A DNA stretch of 64,000 nt, from positions 248,001 to 312,000 of the forward strand of contig JAFYYU010000004.1 of the NCBI GenBank assembly GCA_017557425.1. Reading direction: 5' to 3'. A program made the translations under genes and the position numbers. This document shows positions 28,972 to 37,420 of the stretch, piece by piece. A model generated the notes under the pieces. The model saw only the letters and a program-made list of their open reading frames with translations. It had not been told where the DNA came from and did no database searches. Numbering within the stretch: position 1 is the stretch's first letter; each line of letters starts with the position of its first letter. This DNA is from Muribaculaceae bacterium. GTDB lineage: Bacteria; Bacteroidota; Bacteroidia; Bacteroidales; Muribaculaceae.

Positions 28972-29568
28972 TCACTTTTTCTTTTTCTTTTTACTTGCCG
29001 GTTGGGCGGGCTTTACGATCTGGTACTCATGCAGATGATGGGTCTCAGGATCCAATCTGATGGCGCCATGGCTATAACGCTCCAGATCCTTGAAAATCTT
29101 GGCATCTTCCACATCCTCATTATTGATTTGGAAAATCAGTTTCTTCATGTGGTTAGCCAGGAGCATTACCAGGGCATCGCGCTCCTCACCTTCGGGATAA
29201 GCGGCCGCACGCTCGATCATGCGCTCAATGTTCTTGCCGTAATGGCGGTATTGAATGGGTTCCAACTCATATTGAATCGGAATGGGCTTAGTGTCCAGAC
29301 TCTCTTCCTTGATAATATCGTCGAAGGGGGCGTCCACGTCGAGTTGGAAGCCGCTCATGATCATCAGGTGATCCCACAGCTTGTGCTGGTAATCAGACTC
29401 GGCACGAAGCTGAGGGAACATGTTGGCCATGTTTTGCACTATAGTATAGGCACAACGCGTACGCTCATCGCGGTCTTCAATCGTCAAGCAGTGGTCAACC
29501 ATCTGCTGGATGTTGCGGCCGTATTCGGGCAACACCAGTTTCTTGAGTTGTGAATTATATGTCAACAT
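28972..29568 (-). CDS. DUF4290 protein (Bacteroidetes-specific)
   Basis: 198 aa, almost all helical, conserved across Bacteroidetes next to rimM; function unknown. N-terminus MLTYNSQLKKLVLPEYGRNI fits the family; the C-terminus ends in a poly-lysine tail (SKKKKKK). ATG 29568 is chosen over ATG 29577, because the latter lies inside the TACTTTTG -7 element (29575-29582) and could not be transcribed from it. The mRNA would be nearly leaderless. First gene of the DUF4290-rimM-OmpA-proS unit. Confidence 0.92.
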   Translation of the reverse strand: MLTYNSQLKKLVLPEYGRNIQQMVDHCLTIEDRDERTRCAYTIVQNMANMFPQLRAESDYQHKLWDHLMIMSGFQLDVDAPFDDIIKEESLDTKPIPIQYELEPIQYRHYGKNIERMIERAAAYPEGEERDALVMLLANHMKKLIFQINNEDVEDAKIFKDLERYSHGAIRLDPETHHLHEYQIVKPAQPASKKKKKK

Positions 29569-29574
29569 AATCGG

Positions 29575-29582
29575 CAAAAGTA
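29575..29582 (-). promoter_or_regulatory. -7 element of the DUF4290-rimM-ompA-proS operon
   Basis: TACTTTTG on the minus strand; only 6 nt separate it from the start codon at 29568. Confidence 0.6.
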
Positions 29583-29633
29583 CTACATTTTTTTGAATGA
29601 CGAAAATCCATCAGCTCAATCCCCTACCTCACC

Positions 29634-30347
29634 CTATAAGTTAAGGATGGGATTTCGGGGCTTAGTCGCCTGGAATTCTTTAAGATAGAGAGGTGTGCTA
29701 TAGGCCACATCGATGAAATTCTGTTCCCGAAAGGCTTTCTCGGCTAGGGCCATCATATCGACGGCAACCGGCTTGACACCCTCGACAAAGCGAACTCCAT
29801 CACAGGTCAACACCTGGCGGGCCTTATCGCTGCCATTTCCCATGAGCACAAGTTCATAGCCCTGTCCCACGAGATTCTCGAATGAATGCTCATCCAGAAT
29901 CATCGCCTGGGGCTCCAAGACGGCTTCAAGAGCAGAGTTGTAAGCAGCAGTATAAACTTCCATGCGCCGGGCATCAATCATCGGTACATAAAGAATACCT
30001 TTCTCACCACTCTCCTCGATAAAGTGGTTGAACATGGTGCTGACCGTGAGCAATTGGAGGGTATTTACCCCTATCAGCGGCACGTTCAGACCAAAGGCCA
30101 GCCCCTTGGCCTCACTCAGCCCGATACGCAGGCCAGTATAGGATCCAGGACCGATGCTGACAGCGATGGCATCAATAGTCATCTCGCGGGAGCAGGCGTA
30201 GTCCAGCATCTCTTTCACGTACTGGCTCAAGAGCGTGGCATGGGTTTGACCATCGTAATTCTCACGATGATCCAGCACCTGGCCTTCGCTGGTCAAAGCC
30301 ACCGAACACACCTCGGTCGAAGTCTCTATGTTCAAGATTGTTGCCAT
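29634..30347 (-). CDS. tsaB: tRNA threonylcarbamoyladenosine biosynthesis protein TsaB
   Basis: Partner of TsaD in making t6A37 on ANN-decoding tRNAs; ASKHA-fold pseudo-enzyme. Start MATILNIETSTEVCSVAL is the family N-terminus, and SIGPGSYTGLRIGLSEAKGLAFGL is the signature. ATG 30347 is preferred over an in-frame start at 30371, since a TACCTTTG element (30369-30376) covers the latter. 237 aa, normal length. Confidence 0.95.
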   Translation of the reverse strand: MATILNIETSTEVCSVALTSEGQVLDHRENYDGQTHATLLSQYVKEMLDYACSREMTIDAIAVSIGPGSYTGLRIGLSEAKGLAFGLNVPLIGVNTLQLLTVSTMFNHFIEESGEKGILYVPMIDARRMEVYTAAYNSALEAVLEPQAMILDEHSFENLVGQGYELVLMGNGSDKARQVLTCDGVRFVEGVKPVAVDMMALAEKAFREQNFIDVAYSTPLYLKEFQATKPRNPILNL

Positions 30348-30368
30348 CTCATCTATCCTAAAAACGTG

Positions 30369-30376
30369 CAAAGGTA
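30369..30376 (-). promoter_or_regulatory. -7 element of tsaB
   Basis: Minus-strand TACCTTTG, about 21 nt before the ATG at 30347; decides the start codon. Confidence 0.6.
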
Positions 30377-30420
30377 GTCAAAATTGTTGAGATAGCCGTT
30401 AAATGCCATTAAAAGCAGCT

Positions 30421-31443
30421 TTACAGAGCGGCAATCAGGGCGTCCACGTCATCGGGGCTGGTAGCCCAACTGGTGACGAAGCGGCAATTCATCAAGTCGC
30501 CCACCGGGAACCATTGCTCGAAAACGAAGTCTTTCTCCAGCCGTGCAATGGTAGTCTTGTCCAAGAGAACGAACTGTTGGTTTGTGGGAGAATTGCTGTA
30601 CATCTTATATCCCTTGGCAATAAAAGCGTCACGCAAACGAATTGCCAGTTCTACGGCATGACGGGCAATCTTAAAGTAGAGCCCGTCATGCATCAGGGTA
30701 TCGAACTGGATGCCCAACAAGCGCCCCTTGGCCAACAGAGCGCCATGCTGTTTGATAATCGTGAAAAAATGGGCCGGTGCGTTATGTTTTGTGAACACCA
30801 CCGCCTCGCCGCAGTAGGCACCACACTTGCTCCCACCCAAGTAAAACACGTCGCACAAGTCGGCCAACTGAGGAAGTGTCACGTCACAACCTTCGGCCAT
30901 GAGGCCGTAACCCAAGCGCGCACCATCAATAAATAAAGGCAACTCGTATGACTTGCACACGTCACTGATGGTCTGCAGCTCGGCTAATGAATAAATCGTG
31001 CCCATCTCGGTGGCGAAAGTGATGTAAACAATGCCCGGGAACACCATGTGATCATAGGTGGGATCGGCATAGAAATCGTGGAGCCATTGATCCAGTTCGC
31101 CCGCATCCATCTTGCCATCGTGTGAGGGTAAAGTCAACACTTTGTGGCCGCCGAACTCGATGGCGCCCGACTCGTGGACATTGATATGACCGGTTTCAAC
31201 CGTCAAAACCCCTTGATAGGATTTCAGCATGGCGTCAATGACAGTGGCGTTGGTCTGTGTTCCGCCGACAAGGAAGAAAACGTCGGCATCAGGCTTGCCG
31301 CATGCCTGGCGGATTTTTACTTTAGCAGATGCGCAGTAATCATCCAGGCCGTATCCTGTTGCCCGTTCGTCGTTGGTCTCGAAAAGCCTCTTTAGGATAG
31401 CCTCATGGCAACCATTGTTGTAATCGCTTTCGAAAGAAATCAT
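30421..31443 (-). CDS. Low-specificity threonine aldolase / beta-eliminating lyase
   Basis: PLP enzyme that cleaves threonine to glycine and acetaldehyde. 340 aa; N-terminus FESDYNNGCHEAILKRL, active-site lysine in YLGGSKCGAYCGEAVVF, aspartate for the pyridine ring in LFIDGARLGYGL. These match the LtaE-type family of Bacteroidetes. Monocistronic; promoter TACCTTTG at 31473-31480, overlapping the region of the divergent GH13 promoter. Confidence 0.93.
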   Translation of the reverse strand: MISFESDYNNGCHEAILKRLFETNDERATGYGLDDYCASAKVKIRQACGKPDADVFFLVGGTQTNATVIDAMLKSYQGVLTVETGHINVHESGAIEFGGHKVLTLPSHDGKMDAGELDQWLHDFYADPTYDHMVFPGIVYITFATEMGTIYSLAELQTISDVCKSYELPLFIDGARLGYGLMAEGCDVTLPQLADLCDVFYLGGSKCGAYCGEAVVFTKHNAPAHFFTIIKQHGALLAKGRLLGIQFDTLMHDGLYFKIARHAVELAIRLRDAFIAKGYKMYSNSPTNQQFVLLDKTTIARLEKDFVFEQWFPVGDLMNCRFVTSWATSPDDVDALIAAL

Positions 31444-31472
31444 AATTGTCTTTGCTTTAGTTTTTTATTGCG

Positions 31473-31511
31473 CAAAGGTAGTTTAAAAAACGGGAAAAAT
31501 AAGTATCTTTG
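31473..31511. promoter_or_regulatory. Divergent -7 elements for threonine aldolase and GH13 genes
   Basis: Minus strand: TACCTTTG at 31473-31480. Plus strand: TATCTTTG at 31504-31511, only 4 nt before the GH13 ATG at 31516. The two promoters must overlap in their upstream parts, so they may exclude each other. Confidence 0.6.
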
Positions 31512-31515
31512 CCCC

Positions 31516-33195
31516 ATGAAAAAGGATAAAAAGACAATAATCTACCAGTTGATGCCACGTTGGTTCACGAACATGAACTCTCGCTGTGTGCCTGACGGCA
31601 CCATTCAACAGAACGGCTGCGGCAAATTCAACGACATCGACCTGAGCAAGTTGCGGTCAATTCGCTCGCTGGGTGCGACTCACATATGGTATACCGGGGT
31701 CATTGAACATGCCTCCACAACCGACTATTCAAATCAGGGCATCACTCCTTGCAACCCCCATGTGGTGAAAGGGAAGGCCGGCTCGCCATACGCCATCCGC
31801 GACTACTATGATGTTTGTCCTGACCTGGCTATTAACGTAACAGAACGCATGGCGGAGTTTGAGGCTCTGGTCGAGCGTACTCACCTTGCCGGGCTCAAGG
31901 TAATCATTGACTTTGTGCCCAATCACGTGGCCCGCGAGTATGAGAGCGACGCAAAGCCTGCTGGCATCCAGGATTTGGGAGAGGGCGACAACCTCATGAT
32001 GTTCTTTGATCCTAGAAACAATTTTTACTACATCACTGGACAGGAGTTTGCCCCCAATGGAGTTGACCTGGGCACAGGGTCAGAAGCCTATCGCGAATTT
32101 CCAGCCCGAGCCACGGGAAATGACTGCTATACCGCCTCGCCTAGCCGTGACGACTGGTATGAGACTGTTAAATTGAACTATGGTGTTGATCCATGGAACG
32201 GCAGCACGCATTTCGACCCCATCCCACCCACCTGGATAAAAATGCTTGAGATTCTCAAGTTCTGGACATCCAAAGGCATCGACGGCTTCCGCTGCGATAT
32301 GGCACACATGGTGCCGGTAGCGTTCTGGCACTGGGCCATCAGGCAAATCAAGGAAATCAACCCTGACATCATCTTCATTGCCGAGATTTATGATGTGGCT
32401 TTGTACCGCAGCTATATCGATGACGGCGGTTTTGACTACCTGTATGACAAGGTGACACTCTATGATACGTTGCGTGGAATCCTGTGCAACGGTTGGCCCG
32501 CCAGTGACCTGACCTGCTGTTGGCAGACGGTGGAAGGCATTGCTGATCACATGCTCAACTTCCTGGAAAACCATGATGAACAGCGCATTGCGTCCCGTCA
32601 GTTCTATGGCGACCCGTTCAAGGCATTTCCTGCTCTGGTGGTGAGCGCCACGATGTCACAAGGTCCGTTTATGGTCTATGCAGGTCAAGAACTCGGCGAG
32701 TCCGCTGCTGACGCCGAGGGCTTCAGCGGCCATGACGGCCACACAACCATCTTTGACTACTGGAGCGTCCCCACCCTGCGCCGCTGGCATCAGGGCAAAC
32801 CGACGGCCGATGAGCGCCGCTTGCGCAACATTTACCGCCAGCTGCTGCGATTATGTAACAGTGAGAAGACACTGTCACACGGTCAGTTTTTCGATTTGAT
32901 GTATGTCAACCAGGAAACGCTCAACACCAGCCGCCAGTATGCCTATCTGCGGCACTGCGATGGTGAAATGACCGTAGTGGTTGCCAATTTCGGTGATGAT
33001 GCTATCGATACAAGCATCTGTATTCCCCAACACGCCCTCGACTGTGCCCAGATGACTCACGGTTCTTACCAGTGCAAGAATCTGCTCACCGACGACACTG
33101 TTGCCGTCAGTCTTAGCTCTCATACGACTCTTCCCGTCCACATTAACCCAAACGACGCCATCCTCGTAAAAATCCACAAAAACAACAAACAATGA
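31516..33195 (+). CDS. Alpha-amylase-family glycoside hydrolase (GH13), cytoplasmic
   Basis: 559 aa. The TIM-barrel has the three GH13 catalytic acids: D261 (GFRCDMAH), E290 (IFIAEIYD), D354 (FLENHDEQR), and the first conserved region DFVPNH at 132-137. No signal peptide, so it acts in the cytoplasm on imported maltodextrin or glycogen-derived substrates. ATG 31516 follows the -7 element by 4 nt; longer in-frame starts lie upstream of the promoter. The last codons and stop are part of a terminator stem. Subfamily not resolved. Confidence 0.92.
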   Translation: MKKDKKTIIYQLMPRWFTNMNSRCVPDGTIQQNGCGKFNDIDLSKLRSIRSLGATHIWYTGVIEHASTTDYSNQGITPCNPHVVKGKAGSPYAIRDYYDVCPDLAINVTERMAEFEALVERTHLAGLKVIIDFVPNHVAREYESDAKPAGIQDLGEGDNLMMFFDPRNNFYYITGQEFAPNGVDLGTGSEAYREFPARATGNDCYTASPSRDDWYETVKLNYGVDPWNGSTHFDPIPPTWIKMLEILKFWTSKGIDGFRCDMAHMVPVAFWHWAIRQIKEINPDIIFIAEIYDVALYRSYIDDGGFDYLYDKVTLYDTLRGILCNGWPASDLTCCWQTVEGIADHMLNFLENHDEQRIASRQFYGDPFKAFPALVVSATMSQGPFMVYAGQELGESAADAEGFSGHDGHTTIFDYWSVPTLRRWHQGKPTADERRLRNIYRQLLRLCNSEKTLSHGQFFDLMYVNQETLNTSRQYAYLRHCDGEMTVVVANFGDDAIDTSICIPQHALDCAQMTHGSYQCKNLLTDDTVAVSLSSHTTLPVHINPNDAILVKIHKNNKQ

Positions 33196-33224
33196 CTCGT
33201 AAATACTAAGTCATTGTTTGTTTT
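33184..33224 (+). terminator. Terminator overlapping the GH13 stop codon
   Basis: Fourteen-bp perfect stem (AACAAACAATGACT, 33184-33197, with 33209-33222), 11-nt loop, then TTTTAG. The GH13 TGA (33193-33195) lies within the left arm, so a ribosome reaching the stop would cover it. Confidence 0.75.
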
Positions 33225-33279
33225 AGAGTATCTTATCACGACTGATCCTCAAAGAGGACGCGGCTCATTGTTGCGCCGT

Positions 33280-35040
33280 TTAATTCTGCAAGATCATATC
33301 GATGACATCTACCACATCTGTTATATCAATCTTGTGGTCTTGGTTTACATCGGCCCGTACTGTATTAATTGTAGTTGTCCGATCACCTAACAGATAATCT
33401 ATCAGCAAGGTGACATCAGTAATGGTTACATCACGGTCAAAATCCAAATCTCCCATCGGATAGGGGGCGAAGACAGTATTGTCAAGATAGGCACTGTGAT
33501 AGGTCCACCAGTAACGCAGGTATTGTATCTCATTGGTGAAGTTCAGTTCATATCCACCCAGATCACTGCTATTACTCCATCGCGCGATTTCACGCTTATC
33601 TGCGCCACAAATCTTCATGTCGTTGATATAAGCCTTGAATCGTGCCACGATACTGTCAGGATGGAAGATGCTGTTACGTAATTCCCAATAACGCTCGGTG
33701 GCTAAGCCATGGAAGGTCGGGTCAAGCTCATCTAAACGATGAAGGACCTTGTGACTGGCCAATTCGTGAGTCCTGAGGCTGCGCTGAGGCCCTACCCATG
33801 CATGGTGGTAACCTTCCAAGTTGTCATAGAACTGCCCTTGTGTACAGTCCAAATCCCAAACGGCCAATGTCAACTTCTTGTCGGTAGCCACATCATAGCA
33901 CGCGAAATACACGTTCTTGCCAATATTGTCTATTCCCTGTAACAATATAGTGAACAGGTAGTAGTCGCGGAACACTGGAATATCGAAATAATAAGCTGCA
34001 CTGTCAAGGAATTCCTGATCTGACGAATTCTTGGCGAACTTCACAGCCTGATACAGTGTTTTGAAGTTGGTGGGCGACACATCATCAATATTGGGATACT
34101 TCACATAGAATTCATCCCAGTACTTCCGTCGTGCATTAAGGCCAGGCAAATTGTCAAACAATGTGGTGTTCGTCCACTTCATCGGTTTCCACAAGCCGCC
34201 ATGAAACACTTTGTTCTCATAGTCATATTGTTTGAGCTTAAGCTGTTGACGGTCCATGTGCTCATTCAGGCAGTAAATGCCCATGTAATTGTCGTTGAGG
34301 AACACCTCGACAAAATCACCGCGCACATAGTTGCGAACGGTCTTGGGCTCTTGTTCGGCATAATACGGAGGAGTGGAGAACGCGGCCCAGATGTCTTTGG
34401 AAACACGGTTACGCACTCTCGAGAAATCGATCTGTCCGGCATCAAGGCGCCAATGGAAATCGCTGCGCAAGCCAAAGAAAGACATGTTCTTTTTGGTTCC
34501 ATCCTCATTATAAAATTTGAGGTGGAAATTATGCTTCTCACGGAAAGGTTCGGCCGTTGAGCTGCCAGCCCACCGTACCCGGGACTTGATTGTTTCTTGA
34601 TAAGACGAATCAGGGATTGTAATGGTAACCGTACCCTCTTCATAGGGTCTCTTGACAAACTCATCTTCACCATAGATCTGAATCACTGGCCAATAAGTGC
34701 ACTTAATAACAGCATCCACCGTCTCGGTCCCGATCACCATCTGTAAGTTATAGGAGGCAGCTGGATTAACGAAGGCAAAGGTGTACTGACCCGTCTCTGT
34801 TACATCCACGCCATTGATAGAGCATGAAGTAACGTCATCATCTAACGTTACCGTTGCTTGATAACTCTTGCCATACACTGATTTGGGAACAGAGAGCAAC
34901 CAGTCACCGGTCAAGTTGTCGACAGCTGGCTTAATTCCATTAAATGCCACTTGCGCCCCTGCGTTTACACTCAAAAAGCCGCAAAGCAGGCACAACATCA
35001 GTTTCATTCTAACAATTTTGGAAGCCATAGTTCTAAACAT
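33280..35040 (-). CDS. Secreted CotH-kinase-family protein with C-terminal dockerin-like repeats
   Basis: Exported protein, 586 aa from ATG 35040. Signal peptide MKLMLCLLCGFLSVNAGAQ (residues ~12-30), an N-terminal beta domain, then a CotH-like kinase fold from about residue 140 to 500 (ETIKSRVRWAGSS; YVRGDFVEVFLNDNYMGIYCLNEHMDR; LAVWDLDCTQGQFYD). CotH proteins phosphorylate proteins or protect spores; function in Bacteroidetes is unknown. The last ~60 residues hold two Ca-binding dockerin-type repeats (GDLDFDRDVTITDVTLLIDYLLG and ADVNQDHKIDITDVV). Starts at 35028 or 35007 are also possible; those above 35077 are excluded by the promoter. Confidence 0.88.
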   Translation of the reverse strand: MFRTMASKIVRMKLMLCLLCGFLSVNAGAQVAFNGIKPAVDNLTGDWLLSVPKSVYGKSYQATVTLDDDVTSCSINGVDVTETGQYTFAFVNPAASYNLQMVIGTETVDAVIKCTYWPVIQIYGEDEFVKRPYEEGTVTITIPDSSYQETIKSRVRWAGSSTAEPFREKHNFHLKFYNEDGTKKNMSFFGLRSDFHWRLDAGQIDFSRVRNRVSKDIWAAFSTPPYYAEQEPKTVRNYVRGDFVEVFLNDNYMGIYCLNEHMDRQQLKLKQYDYENKVFHGGLWKPMKWTNTTLFDNLPGLNARRKYWDEFYVKYPNIDDVSPTNFKTLYQAVKFAKNSSDQEFLDSAAYYFDIPVFRDYYLFTILLQGIDNIGKNVYFACYDVATDKKLTLAVWDLDCTQGQFYDNLEGYHHAWVGPQRSLRTHELASHKVLHRLDELDPTFHGLATERYWELRNSIFHPDSIVARFKAYINDMKICGADKREIARWSNSSDLGGYELNFTNEIQYLRYWWTYHSAYLDNTVFAPYPMGDLDFDRDVTITDVTLLIDYLLGDRTTTINTVRADVNQDHKIDITDVVDVIDMILQN

Positions 35041-35081
35041 GTGATTTCTATTTTTCAAATCCAGGTGTTCTATAGAGGCAA

Positions 35082-35089
35082 CAAAGGTA
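35082..35089 (-). promoter_or_regulatory. -7 element of the CotH-dockerin gene
   Basis: Minus-strand TACCTTTG; predicted transcription start near 35077, leader about 37 nt to ATG 35040. Confidence 0.55.
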
Positions 35090-35262
35090 GCTACTTTTTT
35101 TGACAAACACATCATATTGACGCAATTATTTTAAAAAAAGGCATAAAAACTTTATTGATGATGAGCTACAGGCGCTCTAAAATGATCTGCAAACCCTTTC
35201 TAGATGGATAATCGAACCATTACATATTTAATAATAGATGCAAGCCAAATATTTAGAATAAT

Positions 35263-35294
35263 TTTGATTGGTATATAAAAAATGATTATCTTTG
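35263..35294 (+). promoter_or_regulatory. Promoter of prs
   Basis: TTTG (35263-35266), 20-nt spacer, TATCTTTG (35287-35294): full consensus, 28 nt before the start codon. Confidence 0.75.
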
Positions 35295-35322
35295 CCGATA
35301 GTTTTTAAAGATATCTCTTGTT

Positions 35323-36258
35323 ATGGCAGAAATGAAGGTTTTCTCGGGCACGAACTCTCGTTATGTAGCCCAACGGATTGCGAAACAACTTGGTGTGGAA
35401 CTAGGCAGAATCAATATTTCGCATTTTGCCGACGGTGAGTTTGAGGTGTGCTACGAGGAGCCCGTGCGCGGTGCCGAAGTCTATCTCGTGCAGTCAACGT
35501 TCAATGCCAGCGAGAACCTGATGGAACTGCTGCTCATGATTGACGCCGCCAAGCGCGCGTCGGCCCAGACGGTGATTGCCGTCATCCCCTATTTCGGATG
35601 GGCGCGACAGGATCGTAAGGACAAACCCCGTGTGTCCATTGCCGCCAAGCTGGTAGCCAATATCCTGATTGCCGCCGGCATCGACCGCCTGATCACGATG
35701 GACCTGCATGCCGACCAGATCCAGGGATTCTTTGACATTCCCGTGGACCACCTGTATGCCTCGACGATGTTTGTCCCCGACATCGCGTCGCTCAACCTCG
35801 AGAACCTGGTTATCGCCTCGCCCGACGTGGGTGGTGCAAAGCGCGCCAACTCTTATGCCAAATATTTCAATGCCCCGCTCGTGCTGTGCCACAAGCACCG
35901 CCTGCAGGCCAACGTGGTTGAATCTATGACCATCATCGGCGACGTGAAGGGCAAGGATGTCATCCTCATCGACGACATGGTGGACACGGCAGGCACCATC
36001 TGCAAGGCAGCATCATTGATGAAGGACAACGGCGCCAACAGCGTGCGCGCCTACATCTCCCACGCCGTGATGAGCGACCCTGCCAGTGAAAGAGTCATGG
36101 CCAGCGGTCTGGATGAACTGGTCATCAGCGACAGTATCCCCTTTGACACCAAAAAATGCCCTAAGGTCAGGATTCTGAGCCTGGACAAGATGTTTGCCCA
36201 TGCCATTAAACATGTCAATATCAAGCAGTCCATCAACGACCTCTTCCTCTTCAAATAA
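35323..36258 (+). CDS. prs: Ribose-phosphate pyrophosphokinase
   Basis: Makes PRPP from ribose 5-phosphate and ATP for nucleotide, histidine and tryptophan synthesis. 311 aa; N-terminal FSGTNSRYVAQRIAKQLGVELG, the ATP-binding YFGWARQDRK flexible loop, and the PRPP-binding DVILIDDMVDTAGTICKAA. Class I enzyme. Monocistronic, bounded by a full promoter and a strong terminator. Confidence 0.97.
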   Translation: MAEMKVFSGTNSRYVAQRIAKQLGVELGRINISHFADGEFEVCYEEPVRGAEVYLVQSTFNASENLMELLLMIDAAKRASAQTVIAVIPYFGWARQDRKDKPRVSIAAKLVANILIAAGIDRLITMDLHADQIQGFFDIPVDHLYASTMFVPDIASLNLENLVIASPDVGGAKRANSYAKYFNAPLVLCHKHRLQANVVESMTIIGDVKGKDVILIDDMVDTAGTICKAASLMKDNGANSVRAYISHAVMSDPASERVMASGLDELVISDSIPFDTKKCPKVRILSLDKMFAHAIKHVNIKQSINDLFLFK

Positions 36259-36296
36259 TCCTTAATCGATTAATAATAATTTCTACAATATTTTTT

Positions 36297-36330
36297 GGGG
36301 CTGCGCTTTGCGGCCCCGTTTTTCATTTTC
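36297..36330 (+). terminator. Terminator of prs
   Basis: GGGGCTGC pairs with GCGGCCCC (36297-36317) followed by GTTTTTCATTTT. Confidence 0.8.
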
Positions 36331-36407
36331 CTCAGTTCGGCGGAAATTCATACATCAACTAATATCCTATTCATTTATTTACAGTTTGATTTTTTTAAAA
36401 GTATTTA

Positions 36408-36439
36408 TTTGTTGTTTACATTTTTTTCAATTATCTTCG
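36408..36439 (+). promoter_or_regulatory. Promoter of the propeller-amidase operon
   Basis: TTTG (36408-36411), 20-nt spacer, TATCTTCG (36432-36439), one base off consensus. The leader of about 72 nt is AT-rich with no obvious structure. Confidence 0.55.
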
Positions 36440-36515
36440 CCGCTGAATACATAAGTATGGATATATTTATTCGTTTTAATAACCTATATTGTTTAACTTC
36501 AACCATTTAACAATC

Positions 36516-37412
36516 ATGATGAGAAAACTTCTTTTCGTACTCGCGTTAGGTTTCTCGATGAGCGCAATGGGTCAGGTATTGAATGTGACCTCGATCGACA
36601 AGGTCAATATACCTGAAAATGCTGCAGTAGCGGCAATCAGCCCCCAAGGCGATTACCTGCTGCTGACCAGTTCTACCAACCAGGGCCTCACCAAGTTAGA
36701 CCTGACAAGTGGCCAGACACAAGTGCTGAGCACCGCTCCCAGCGCCGGCCATAACGTGAAGATTTCGCCCGACGGCCAGACGGTCGTTTACCGCGAAGGC
36801 TCGTTCAATGAGAAGCACCTGCGCATGTCCACGCTCAAGAGCGTGAACTTGACAACGGGTGCCAGCCAAGTGCTGGTAAAACCTACTCGTGACCTGCAGG
36901 GCTATGCTGTTGACGCTACCAGCGTTGGCGCCGTTAACAAGGGCAAGTTCAGCAACAAGGCTATTGGCACCGCCAAGGCCCAAAAGTTGCCCGTGCTCTC
37001 GATCAACAAGGGTCAGCTGATGATCACCATCAACGGCAAGACCCGCCAGCTGTCACCCAACGGCACCCAGTTCAGCTACATGTGGGCATCGCTGTCACCC
37101 GACGGCAGCAAGGTGCTCTACTATCAGGCCGCTCACGGTACCTACGTGTGCAACCTTGATGGCAGCAATGTGCGCAAGGTGGGCCAGATGCGTGCTCCGG
37201 TATGGTATGACGACAATACCGTAGTGGGCATGATGGATCTGGACGACGGCGAATTCATTTATGCTTCGACCATCGTTGCAGCCACTCTCGACGGCACCAC
37301 TCAGGTGCTCACCGACGATTCCACCGTCGCCATGTATCCCCACGCCACGTCCGGCAAGATTGTTTTCAGCACTCCCGCCGGCGAGGCTTATATGATTAAC
37401 GTAACCAAATGA
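36516..37412 (+). CDS. Secreted beta-propeller (PD40/TolB-like) protein
   Basis: 298 aa; signal peptide MMRKLLFVLALGFSMSAMGQ. The rest consists of propeller blades with PD40-like phrases (AAISPQGDYLLLTSS; NVKISPDGQTVVYREG; WASLSPDGSKVLYYQ; KIVFSTPAGEAYMINV). No enzyme motif. The stop overlaps ATGs of the next gene, so the two are coupled; the partner is a wall-amidase-like protein, which suggests a joint envelope role. Start is ATG 36516 (or 36519). Confidence 0.82.
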   Translation: MMRKLLFVLALGFSMSAMGQVLNVTSIDKVNIPENAAVAAISPQGDYLLLTSSTNQGLTKLDLTSGQTQVLSTAPSAGHNVKISPDGQTVVYREGSFNEKHLRMSTLKSVNLTTGASQVLVKPTRDLQGYAVDATSVGAVNKGKFSNKAIGTAKAQKLPVLSINKGQLMITINGKTRQLSPNGTQFSYMWASLSPDGSKVLYYQAAHGTYVCNLDGSNVRKVGQMRAPVWYDDNTVVGMMDLDDGEFIYASTIVAATLDGTTQVLTDDSTVAMYPHATSGKIVFSTPAGEAYMINVTK

Positions 37413-37420
37413 TGACCGCT

